From assembly GCF_030052815.1 (NCBI RefSeq), contig NC_079499.1, positions 98,366,480-98,430,479 of the forward strand: DNA of 64,000 bases, read 5' to 3'. Each line of letters starts with the position of its first letter. The stretch's first letter is position 1. Below, piece by piece: positions 33,798-43,795 of the stretch. Made by a program: the position numbers and the translations under genes. This stretch comes from Hevea brasiliensis. Taxonomy: Eukaryota; Streptophyta; Magnoliopsida; Malpighiales; Euphorbiaceae. The notes below the pieces were generated by a model. It ran no database searches, was not told where the DNA came from, and saw only the letters and a list, made by a program, of their open reading frames with translations.

Positions 33798-34883
33798 TTA
33801 ATTCTCTACACAATTATTTTCTACACTCTCTTTAATTCTCAATACTCTTTTAATTTCTCTCAAATTTTCTAAATAATTATTTTCTACACTCTTTTTAATT
33901 ATCAATACTTTTATAATTCTCCTACTTTATTATTTTATATGCTCACTAAAATTTTTAATGCTATATCAATTGCTCTGTTATTATTTTATATATTCAATAA
34001 AATTTTCAATACCCTCTATTTTGATTTTTTTTCTTTTATATTTTTTTAATTATCAATTATCATATAATTTTTTTAAAAAATGGCAAGTAATACTCAACTC
34101 AACTCAATTCAACTAAGCTTTTATCTCAAAAATTTATTGGGGTCAGCTATATGGATTCTCTTTCTCCACTCTAAACGATTTTGGGTTAAATCATCGGAAA
34201 TGTGTAATACTTTTAGGTCATGTTGTACTATTGTCCTTTAAGTTAGTTTAGGTCTACCTATTCTTTTCTTTCTATTCTCTAACCCAATGTACTCTACATG
34301 TCTAACTAGAGTTTTCCTATGTCTATGCTTTACATTACCAAACCACTTCAATCTCTCTTCTCTCAACCTATAACTGAAAATTTTGATTCATCTAAATCCT
34401 AAAGGGATATATAGGCAAAATTAAGTTCATGCACCTTTTTCTAATTTTTTTTTAAATTAATTTCATCTCTAGTTTTTAATAAGTTCAAGTCTTTACTTAT
34501 TAAATTTTTCTTAAAAATAAGTTAATTTTATTCTTTTTATTCTTATTTTGTTTTGATTAAAAGATTTCTAAGAAAAATTAAAATATTTTTACAAATATAA
34601 CTTAAATTATAAATCAATAAAATTTTTCTCTAATTTTTTCCTTTAAGTCGCTCTTAAACCGCTCCAAAATTGCTTCTAAACCGTCATTCAAACCGTTTTG
34701 AATTGTCATTTTTTGAACCGTCTCTTAAACCGTTTTAAACTGAGGCTCAAACCGGAACCGGCGGTTCAAGAACCGTCTTCCAAACCGTCCCATGACGGTT
34801 TGGTTCAGGTTCATGATTTTATTGAATTTGAACATGCGGTTCAGGAACCGCAACCGGCGGTTCCTGAACCGTGGCCACCCCTA
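33534..34883. mobile_element. non-autonomous hAT-type DNA transposon (1350 bp)
   Basis: The ends are TAGGGGTGGCCACGGTTC and its exact reverse complement (18-bp terminal inverted repeats). Flanks TAGTGAAG (33526-33533) and CAGTGAAG (34884-34891) form an 8-bp target duplication with one mismatch, as in the hAT superfamily. Both subterminal regions are full of AACCG/CGGTT motifs (33540-33700 and 34650-34870), also usual for hAT. No transposase frame is seen, so it would depend on another element. An (AT)n run lies at 33767-33793, and a LINE-like piece sits inside. Confidence 0.8.
34088..34390 (-). mobile_element. 3' end of an RTE-like LINE (antisense), nested in the hAT element
   Basis: Starting with CTCAACTCAACTCAATTCAA, which read on the minus strand is a TTGAG-type tail, the stretch contains the phrase TTATTGGGGTCAGCTATATG and a following pyrimidine-rich block. 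I know these from a widespread plant repeat, probably the 3' end of RTE-type LINEs. This rests on memory and needs a repeat-library search. Confidence 0.45.
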
Positions 34884-34891
34884 CAGTGAAG

Positions 34892-35558
34892 TGTTGACTC
34901 ATTTTAATATGATTCCAACCCAGCCTGTCCATCACAACCCATCTTCATAGATATCTCAGTCAATCCTAATTTGCCTTCTGTACTTTTTAGATATGTCTAA
35001 GTTGAATTTCTATTTTATTAAAATTTGTTAAAATTGTCTAAATCATTGAATTGAAAAGTTTTTACAAGATTGAGATATTGAGATTGAAATTGTAATGATT
35101 TTTAGTAATATAATAAATTTTTAAAGTTAGGGTGTACACTGAAATATTTTTAGTTAACTCTTTTAAATATAAGAAATAAATCATTTAAATTTAATCAGAT
35201 AATAAAATCTTTTTAAATTCATGGTCCTGAATAATTTTATTATAATATATCTTTATTGAAATGATAAATATTTTTTAATTAACTCTTTTTAAGATGCATA
35301 ATCACATAACTAGTGCATTCTTATATAATCCAAATAAAAATATTTTTTATTAATAATTTATATTTTAAAATTTTAATAACTATATAAAATATTTAAATTA
35401 TATATATATATATATATATGATAAAAAAATATATCTTTTATATTTAATTAATTATTTACATAAATTAATTGGAATAATGGTTACTCCATATGTAAAATCT
35501 TATTATTTTTTAAATTTAAATTCATCTCAAATAAGATTTTGCTATTTCTATAGAGTAC

Positions 35559-35616
<58 letters not shown>

Positions 35617-35733
35617 GAAGGAGAAGGAGGTCAAATATAAATAAAGGAAAATGTTATTTGCTCTCCTTTTAATTTTTATTTAAATTTCTTATTTTATATG
35701 AAAGACTAATTCAAATATTATTTCAGGCTTAAT
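34892..35733. other. AT-rich intergenic DNA with microsatellites
   Basis: No gene is visible. An (AT)n run lies near 35398-35420 and an (AAT)n run near 35567-35613. Confidence 0.4.
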
Positions 35734-36264
35734 TAGGGATGACAACGGATTAGATTTTTGTGGGTATCCGATTCTATCGAACCCTAATAAAACGGATTTG
35801 GGTAGTATATAATCGGGTTTGGGACGAGTTCGGGTTTAAAATTTAATATTCGTGACGGGTTCAGTTCAGGTTGGATTTGGATTTTATATATTGAGTATTA
35901 ATTACCTGAACTCATTTATATAAATATTTAATTAAATATAAAAAATATATTTTTTTAATAATATTTATAAATTTTTATATATTTTATTTTATATAAAATA
36001 AAATTGAAATATTTTTTGAAATTATTAAATTTTTAAAATATAAATTATTAATAAAAATAATTTTTTATATAAATTATTAATTAAATATATAAAATTAAAT
36101 GAATTTAGATATTTTTCGAGTAATAATAATCAGGTTTGAGATGAATTCAATAGGTAAGAATAAACTTTAATTAGATTTAAGATGAGTTCAAATTTTAAAA
36201 ATATTAATCGAATTTAAATTTAAATAAGATAATTTTTACAGGTACCCTACCCGTTACCATCTTA
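35734..36264. mobile_element. decayed hAT-like miniature element
   Basis: The left end TAGGGATGACAACGG and the right end CCCGTTACCATCTTA are imperfect inverted repeats of the type seen in hAT elements. Flanks GGCTTAAT and GACTTATT match at 6 of 8 positions, as an old 8-bp target duplication might. CGGGTT-like motifs lie near the left end and the middle is AT-rich with no ORF. Confidence 0.45.
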
Positions 36265-37504
36265 GACTTATTTGGACATTGAGCAAAAGTTCACGGGTCT
36301 ATTTGAGCTTCATTTCAATAATAATAATAATAATAATAATAAAATATTATTATTATTTTTTTTGTTCTTTTCCTGCCATGTGTGATTTTCACCTGCAAAT
36401 CACTGACAATTGCAGGACAATTTTGACCTTAAACAGAAAAATCCATGCAAATCAGGTCGGAAAGTAGAAATTGGGCTGAATTGGAGTACAGGGCCAAATT
36501 GAATATTATTCCAAAATCATATATATCATTTATTGCTTAATGGTGTTTTTTTTTTACTTAAATATTAAGAATGTAATTTATGATTATAATATAGTTTTTG
36601 AATAAATAATTGAGAATGATATTATTTTTAATAATTTATAAAATTATAAAAATTAAAATGAGATAATAGGACTCCTCTTGTCCCTTCCTGCAAAACCTAT
36701 TTTTATCCGTCCTGATTCTCAATGGAGCAAGGATCGGATTAGAATTTCCCAGAGAAGCACCAAAAATTCTTTTGCTCTTTCCAAGGTGAGTTTCCAAGGA
36801 AACGAAAAATTCCCATAGCATATTCTTAAAGGTTTTGTTTGGTTCTTGGAAATAGAATAATTATTTTTTCTTCAGATAAGACCACAGAGCTACCATGTAA
36901 AATTGTGGCATTATGTATTTGTTATCAGCGATTTGCTAATCGATAAATACAAATGGGATGCGACGGAGACTGCAATGGCCGTCCGCCTTGTACAACAATT
37001 TCTATGCTTTTTCCTAAACATTAAAGAAATGCTAAAGTGGACAACTGTTTGTTTCCAGGGAAAAAATATTAAAGAAATGGAAACAATAGAAACGTTCAAA
37101 CAAAAATAAATGATATTCCGTGACATCAATGTTAGCTAACAATATGTTCATATATCATTTATGACTAAGTTTCTAAAATTTTTGAGATGTTACAATTTCA
37201 TTTTTCTTCTTTCCTGTGTAATTAGAAACGGATTGGAATTAAAATTTTTAAAAATGAAGATTTTAATTTATGGATTTTGATCTGGTTTGATCCGAATTAT
37301 ATGTATTTTGTTTATGTTTTTGTTATGATTTTTATTTTGGAAAGATGAAAATTATCGATTGTTTGATTTTTGATTGGCTGTTTGTGAGTGTTGAGTTTGT
37401 TTATGGAAGCTGACAGAAATTAAAAGAAGAATTGATTCTTTGTGATGTTTGTGAGAGATGGAAAGAGCGAATGGGGGAGAGAGGTATTATATAAATAAAA
37501 ATTT
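36265..37504. other. intergenic DNA of unknown content
   Basis: An (AAT)n run sits at 36318-36345. The part at about 36660-37130 is less AT-rich than its surroundings and could be an old exon or leader, but no frame is convincing. A short open stretch at 36903-37109 has no known relatives that I can name. Confidence 0.35.
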
Positions 37505-38347
37505 GGATAAACTAAAATTTAATTTTTGAAATTTAATTAAATTTATAATTTAATTTTTTATATTTTTAAAATTAAGTAATTTAATTTTTAAAATTTAATA
37601 AAATCTACAATTTAATCTCTATCATTAGAATTCTGTTACGTTACCATTAATTTTAGGAAAAATGATTAAAATGTCGTTATTTTTTTTAATCTGAAAATAA
37701 TTTAGTCCATAAAGTTTTATTTTTTAATAATTTAATCTTAACATTTTTTTATTAATAATTTAGTTTTTATATTTTCAAAATGAGTCCTATTAAATAAAAA
37801 ATTTTAAATTTAAATTATTAAAATATAAGTTAATTAATTTAAGGTCCTTTAAAATTTTAATTAATTACAAAATCATCTATATATTTTATAAATTGATGCT
37901 TAAATATTATAACTATTTTTAAATAAACCCTTATAATTTTATAAAATTTTACTTACATCATTATTATTTTGATATTTTTGTTAAATTTAATAGGAAATTG
38001 TCGTAATTCTAAATGTAGGGATTAACTTATAAGTTTATTAAAATGTCAAAAATTAAATTGCTTAGTTTTAAAATTACAAGGATTGGTTTATAGATTTAAC
38101 CAAATATCATATATTAAATTGCCAATAAAAAAAAAATTTAGGAACTAAATTATTTTTAGATTGAAAATAAAGTTAAAGATATTTTAGTCATTTTTGCTAG
38201 AAATAAATGTAACTTAATTGAAATTCTAACGGTAGAAATTAAGTTATAGATTTTATCAAATTTCAAAAACTAAATTGCTTGATTTTGAAAATATGAGAAC
38301 TATATTATAAGTCTTGTTAATCTAAAGGACTAAATTATAATTTATCC
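37505..38347. mobile_element. Mutator-type MITE with long inverted repeats (843 bp)
   Basis: The two arms, each over 130 bp, are imperfect reverse complements. The left begins GGATAAACTA and the right ends TTTATCC. Flanks TAAAAATTT and TTAAAATTT agree at 8 of 9 positions, fitting the 9-bp target duplication of Mutator-like elements. It is related to the element at 57363-57985 in the GLR intron. No coding capacity. Confidence 0.7.
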
Positions 38348-39650
38348 TTAAAATTTATATTTATCATTAGACCACCATTTCCACCTTTATTTATCAAATT
38401 AGAAACTTACCTGCGCATTATGCGAATATATTTTACTTTTAATATTATTAAAATAATAAAAATATAATATTTAAATTTATAAAAATATAAGAAATTAAAA
38501 AATCTTAAATTTTAATGACATGCCTTATAAATATTTATAAAAACTCTTATTTACCTATTCATTTACTTTTTTTTATACGATAACTTTCAAAATGTAAGAA
38601 TAACTTTCAAGATGTAATAATAGATATTCATAATGATTTTAAATTTATGTTGACATTTTTGTCATTAAAATTTAATATAATTATATTTTTAATAGTAATT
38701 TTATATGATATTCATTAATGAATATATACTTGTGATAATGGTTTTTTATATGTCATTGTTATGTTTATTAATTATCTTTCATTTTACTTGTCATTAGCTT
38801 ATTTACCTTCTTATCATAATTCAGTTTTATGATAAAATCTTATTATAAGTGTTATGTTAAAAATTATGAAGCAATTGAAATGTCACATTAATAATTAATT
38901 AGTGATAATTATATGACCAGAAATTTAGAGAGACCAATATTATTTTTAATATATACATAATAATTATTAACAATTAATTTTAAAATATAACTATAGCAAA
39001 TGGAAATAAGATGTATTAAAATTAAAAATAGATATATTAATTTTATTTAAACTTTTATATTAAGTACTAAAAAATTAAAAAGCTCATATTAAGTAGTGGT
39101 AATAATAAGACTAATAAATTTTATTTAGTATATATATATTAATTTTATTTAAATTTTATAATAATCATTAAGGAACTAAAAAATCACATATTAATTAATA
39201 ATAGTCAAAAGACAATTAAATTTTATTTAATATATAAATATTAATTATTAATAATAATAAAAATGAAAAAATTCATCATTAAGAAATTGAAAATTCATAT
39301 ATTAAATAATAGTCATAATAAAATAAGGATAAAATTAGCAAATAAAAAAAATCAAATAAAGTACCACTTATCACCTTTAAATCAACCTATCTTAAAAATC
39401 AAATTCATTATATTTATATAGATATATAAATATAGTTATATAATATAATTATCAAAATATAAAAATAAAGTCATAAATATTGCTAATATTTAAAGGCACG
39501 TCTCTCTAATCTCTATTAAAAAAAAAATCTATATCAAAATGAGAGATGCACAATTGATTGGAATTTGTGATTTTAATTTTTACAAGTTGAGGATGCAATA
39601 GGTGCTCTTTAAAATCCATTTTGATGAAGCGATTATGCCTATGGGTGTCG
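38348..39650. other. AT-rich intergenic DNA upstream of the intact LecRLK
   Basis: Extremely AT-rich, no gene visible. The LecRLK promoter probably lies in its last few hundred bases, but no element is distinct enough to name. Confidence 0.4.
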
Positions 39651-39738
39651 TTCCTTTCCTTCTTGCTTTGACCTGTTCCCTATTATTCCATTTTCCCTCC
39701 TCCTCTTTCTCTCTCTTCTCATCGGTCTCATTCTCACC
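39651..39738 (+). promoter_or_regulatory. pyrimidine-rich leader of the LecRLK at 39739
   Basis: A C/T-rich tract runs up to the start codon, which sits in the favourable context ACCATGG. Such tracts are common in plant 5' leaders. Confidence 0.45.
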
Positions 39739-41700
39739 ATGGTCACCTCTTGCCACAAAATGATAACGTCACCTCTCTACTTCTCCTGCCTGCTGCTCCT
39801 CCTCCTTCTCCCCTTTACTAGTCCAATATCCTTTGAAATAACACACTTTGATCCCAATGACACCAGCATAATTTACGAAGGAAACGCGGCACCTATTGCT
39901 GGAAATGTTGAATTTAGCAATGTCGATTACATGTGCCAAATTGGTCGAGCCACTTATGTTGAGAAGATACCCATCTGGAATTCCAGAACTAAGCAGCTCT
40001 CCGATTTCAATACCCATTTCTCATTTTTCATTGACACCCAAGGTCGTAACCAGCATGGAGCTGGGCTCGCTTTCTTCCTTGCTCCTGTTGGATCTCACAG
40101 TCCAATCAATTCAGCTGGAGGTTTTATGGGCCTGTACAATATCACCAACATTTTTTCCCATGAGAGTCAAATGGTTCACATTGAATTCGACTCTTACGGG
40201 AACCGTGAATGGGAGGTTCCTTATCCGCACGTCTCGATTAACAACAACTCACTTCAGTCTGCCACGTTTACCCGTTGGAATACTAGCTTGCACAGCGGAG
40301 ATCCTGCGGATGTGTGGATCACTTACAATGCTACGACCAAGAATCTCAGCTTGTCATGGAAATATCAAACGACTTCTCTTCCTCAAGAGAATACCAGCCT
40401 TTCCCTTATTATTGATCTCACTACGGTTCTTCCTGAGTGGATCGTGATTGGGTTTTCCGCTAGCACAAGTAATCGAGTAGAGCGGCATGTACTTCAGTCC
40501 TGGAAGTTTAATTCAACTTTGGAGATGCATGCGGAAAAGGAAAATAATAGTAACAAGATTAAACTGACAGCGGCTTTAGCGGTTTCAGGAGGTTTTCTGT
40601 TAACTGCGATGGTAGCATTTCTTATTTTCTGGATAAGGAAGAAGAAGAAGGAAGTGATAACAGAGAATATGAATTTAATATCAATGAACGATGAGATTGA
40701 AAGCGTAGCAGGTCCAAGAAGTTATTCTTATCAGGATCTTGTTTTAGCTACCAGAAACTTTTCAAACGAGAGGAAGTTGGGTCAGGGAGGATTTGGAGCT
40801 GTTTACAAGGGATACCTTACCCATTTTGGAATGACTGTTGCAGTGAAGAAAATTACAAAGCGTTCAAATAAAGACGTGAAAAAGGAGTATATGACAGAAG
40901 TGAAGATCATTAGTCAGTTGAGGCATCGGAATCTGGTACCAATCCTAGGTTGGTGTCATGATAAAGGTGAATTCCTTCTTGTCTATGAGTTCATGCCGAA
41001 CGGTAGCCTTGATTCTCACCTCTTCAAGAAGAAGATTCCTCTCACTTGGACAGCGAGATATAGAATAGCTCTTGGATTGGCCTCTGCTTTGCTCTACCTT
41101 CATGAAGGGTCTGAAAAATGTGTTCTGCACCGCGATATCAAGTCAAGCAACATAATGCTGGATTCAAGTATGAACGCGAAGCTTGGTGATTTTGGACTAG
41201 CTCTATTCATCGAGCCTGATTTAGGTCCAGAGTCAACAGGGTTGGCAGGCACTAATGGCTACATGGCTCCAGAATATATAAGCACACGCAGGGCTACTAT
41301 GGACTCGGATGTTTACAGTTTTGGGTTGGTTGCCTTAGAGATTGTTACTGGACGAATGGCGGTTGATCCCATTGGAGAGGAAGACGAAGCGATCACTTTA
41401 GTAAAATGGATTTGGGATCTCTATGAAAAAGAAGAACTAAGCACTGCAGTTGATGAGATACTTGCGGATAATTTTGATGAGACACAAGTTAAGTGTTTGT
41501 TGATTGTTGGGCTGTGGTGTGCGCATCCTGCCAGTAATAACAGGCCTTCCATAAGGCAAGCAATTCAAGTGCTTAATTTTGAAGCTGAGTTACCAAAACT
41601 TCCAACAAGGATGGCTGTTCCTGAATCTAATGCAGCGAGGCCATCATTTAGCTTTGGAGAGCCTGTTATGTCCCATTCAAGCTTTGGAGTGGGTCGTTAA
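39739..41700 (+). CDS. L-type lectin receptor-like kinase, complete kinase motifs (gene D)
   Basis: A single-exon ORF of 653 residues. Signal peptide about 1-30, legume-lectin domain about 30-260 (GLAFFLAPVG, AGGFMGLYNI, IEFDSYGN), membrane helix about 275-298, basic stop-transfer RKKKKE, kinase about 342-613 and a tail ending SFSFGEP..SSFGVGR. The kinase has the Gly loop GQGGFGAVYKG, Lys in VAVKK, helix-C Glu (TEVKII), HRD, Asn (SSNIML), DFG, GTNGYMAPE and the Arg of RPSIRQA, so it should be an active RD Ser/Thr kinase. The lectin's sugar-binding Asp is replaced (GAGLAFF) and one metal-site Asp is Glu (NREWEV), so classical Ca-dependent sugar binding is doubtful. It resembles LecRK clade IX, a group linked to defence signalling. 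A second ATG eight codons in (39760) could also serve as the start. Confidence 0.93.
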   Translation: MVTSCHKMITSPLYFSCLLLLLLLPFTSPISFEITHFDPNDTSIIYEGNAAPIAGNVEFSNVDYMCQIGRATYVEKIPIWNSRTKQLSDFNTHFSFFIDTQGRNQHGAGLAFFLAPVGSHSPINSAGGFMGLYNITNIFSHESQMVHIEFDSYGNREWEVPYPHVSINNNSLQSATFTRWNTSLHSGDPADVWITYNATTKNLSLSWKYQTTSLPQENTSLSLIIDLTTVLPEWIVIGFSASTSNRVERHVLQSWKFNSTLEMHAEKENNSNKIKLTAALAVSGGFLLTAMVAFLIFWIRKKKKEVITENMNLISMNDEIESVAGPRSYSYQDLVLATRNFSNERKLGQGGFGAVYKGYLTHFGMTVAVKKITKRSNKDVKKEYMTEVKIISQLRHRNLVPILGWCHDKGEFLLVYEFMPNGSLDSHLFKKKIPLTWTARYRIALGLASALLYLHEGSEKCVLHRDIKSSNIMLDSSMNAKLGDFGLALFIEPDLGPESTGLAGTNGYMAPEYISTRRATMDSDVYSFGLVALEIVTGRMAVDPIGEEDEAITLVKWIWDLYEKEELSTAVDEILADNFDETQVKCLLIVGLWCAHPASNNRPSIRQAIQVLNFEAELPKLPTRMAVPESNAARPSFSFGEPVMSHSSFGVGR

Positions 41701-42098
41701 GCAGGCAATCTTTCTTTCTTACACTTCATTATTATTGAGAGGATGTTTGTACACTTAACTAATAAAAAAACTATTTTATCGATTTTAACTAAAATTATAT
41801 CCCTCTATTTTTATTTGTGACATTTAAGTTTTTTTATTCAAAATTATTTTTCGCATTTACAAAATTAAGGAGCATTAATTTTATCATTTATCTCTGTTAA
41901 ATACAATAAATATTTATACAAGAAATAGAGGGCAATTTAGTAAATAATTAGTATGTTTTTATAAAAATGAGCTATCCATACATTTTCTTAATCACTCTAC
42001 AAAATCTAAATGAGACAGATAAAAATAGACGAAAGTAATATATTATTTATTTTTTGGTTGAGTGCATACACCAAGTGAATGCTTAGCCCTACAATTAA
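41701..42098. other. 3' region of the intact LecRLK up to the Athila insertion
   Basis: 3' UTR and AT-rich intergenic DNA. It ends in ATTAA (42094-42098), the left target-site copy of the next element. Confidence 0.5.
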
Positions 42099-42356
42099 TG
42101 ATGCATGCATTTTAGATCATCATTTAGGTGTAATTTTTGCACATAATTTACCCTTGTTCATAGCTATTATTATAGATATTAGCCTATATTTAGTCAATTT
42201 TATAATTTTCACACTTCTTAGTTTAATTTTTGAAATTTATTTATTTTGTAGGTTAAATTTGGAGAAATTTGATGTATTTTGATCAGAGTAGCCATTTGGA
42301 GGAGATTAGAGTTGAATTGTAAAAATTTTTGAAGTTGAGTAAAAAATGGCCGAGAG

Positions 42357-42545
42357 TTACACAACCTGCAGCACAACCAATTTAGCTTATGTCGCAGGTT
42401 GTGTCGAACGTCAGATATTCAGACAGATTGTTACACAACCTGCAGCACAACCAATTTAGCTTATGTCGCAGGTTGTGTCGAGCGTCAGATATTCAGGCAG
42501 ATTGTTACACAACCCGCGACACAACCCGTGACATAACCGATTCAG
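42357..42545 (+). repeat. hairpin-forming 74-bp tandem repeats in U3 of element 2
   Basis: Each unit contains ACACAACCTGC and, about 24 bases on, GCAGGTTGTGT, its exact reverse complement. Two full units (starts 42357 and 42431) and a diverged third follow. The 3' LTR has the same block but is shorter by 12-13 bp in the third unit. Confidence 0.85.
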
Positions 42546-42660
42546 CTTATGTCATTTTTACTGGAAATGGATGACGTGGCATTTCCGTTACTCTAATTTT
42601 ATACCTCACTTTCTCTGGAATCTTCCACCTTTTTACCCATTATAGGGTAGTCCCCTCACC

Positions 42661-42669
42661 TATATAAAA
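42661..42669 (+). promoter_or_regulatory. TATA box in the 5' LTR of element 2
   Basis: TATATAAAA sits between the U3 repeats and a purine-rich transcribed leader. It is conserved as TATATAAAG in the 3' LTR. Confidence 0.6.
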
Positions 42670-43669
42670 TCTCCTTTATCATTTTCTTTCGATAAGGAGG
42701 AAGGGAGGCATTTTTGGCAAGAAAAGAAAGAGAGAAAGAGGGAGCACGTGAAGGGAGCAGCAGCAGCAGCAGGGAGCTCGTTCTGCACTCATCCAACAGC
42801 AGATTCTTCTGCAATTTTCTGGGTTTTTCTATTCCTTAACTTAGATTTCCATTATTTCTTCATTTATACATTTGGGTTTGTCTTGAAACTATGATTAGTG
42901 AGTAGTTGTTTGAGATTCTAGAGATGGGTTTGTAAATATTGCTTTGTATTGTGGTTTTGAACTGATTTAGTCATTTAAATGAGGTTTGTTACATTTTGAT
43001 TTATTGCTTGTGAGCTTGTTGCCTTGCTTGATGAATGGGCCCTCATTAAGTTAAGCTTTAATCCTTAATAGATGGACTGAAAAGTGAATATTAGGGATAG
43101 ATAATCTTGCAATAAACTTTGTTTTCTTAGTGTTAGAGATAAGCTAAGAGGATTAAGGGGAACTTTCCAAAATCAATTAGAGCTTCAATTGGGTTTTTGT
43201 TAGGTTTGAAATACCGTGAAAACATGGTTTGATTTAATAAAAACCAACTTTGAAATGCTTGAAAAAGGTTTCAAAAATTTAAGAATTGATTTCCCTCAAA
43301 ATTGCAATTCTCATGTGTTTGGCTAAATTAGGGATAAATCACATGCAAACAATATTGAAAATCCAATCTCTAGAATCACTTTAATTTTTATTGAATTTAG
43401 ATTTAATTCCTCTTTATTTCATAAATAGAAATTTCAAATTAAATTTTGGTAATCTAGCTTAATTAATTTTAGTTAATTGTTTGATTTAGCTTTAATTCCT
43501 CAAATACCAATTTTAATTCCAAATTTTATTTTACATCTTTAAATTTTGTCATTCTAATTAGCTTATACTTTTATTTCTAATATAAGCACAATTCCCTGTG
43601 GGATCGATATCATTTTTTAAAACTATACTACTGTGACCAGTGCACTTGCGGACACACGTATCAAGTTTT

Positions 43670-43687
43670 TGGCACCGTTGCCGGGGA
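43670..43687 (+). other. primer binding site, Asp tRNA type (element 2)
   Basis: TGGCACCGTTGCCGGGGA lies six bases after the LTR. It differs by one base from the TGGCGCCGTTGCCGGGGA site known for Athila elements. Confidence 0.85.
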
Positions 43688-43795
43688 ATTATTTGTTTTT
43701 AAGTTGGATTTTAATCGTTTTAAGCTGATTAGAATTTTTTATTTTCTTTTATTTTCACTACTACTCCTTGTATTTTTCAGGTACTTTTCTTGTTT

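Larger units (their letters stand above)
42099..43663 (+). mobile_element. 5' LTR of element 2 (1565 bp)
   Basis: Starts TGATGCATGCATTTTAG and ends CACACGTATCA. U3 carries 74-bp tandem repeats with inverted arms (42357-42545). A TATA box lies at 42661, followed by a purine-rich leader. Confidence 0.93.

Noticed and set aside
36903..37109. 68-codon open frame upstream in the AT-rich intergenic DNA
   Set aside because: A frame of nearly equal length lies on the opposite strand, no known domain, no support as a gene.
42357..42545. Repeats with spacers resembling a CRISPR array
   Set aside because: Plant nuclear LTR sequence. The units are contiguous tandem copies with diverged internal sequence, not direct repeats with unique spacers.
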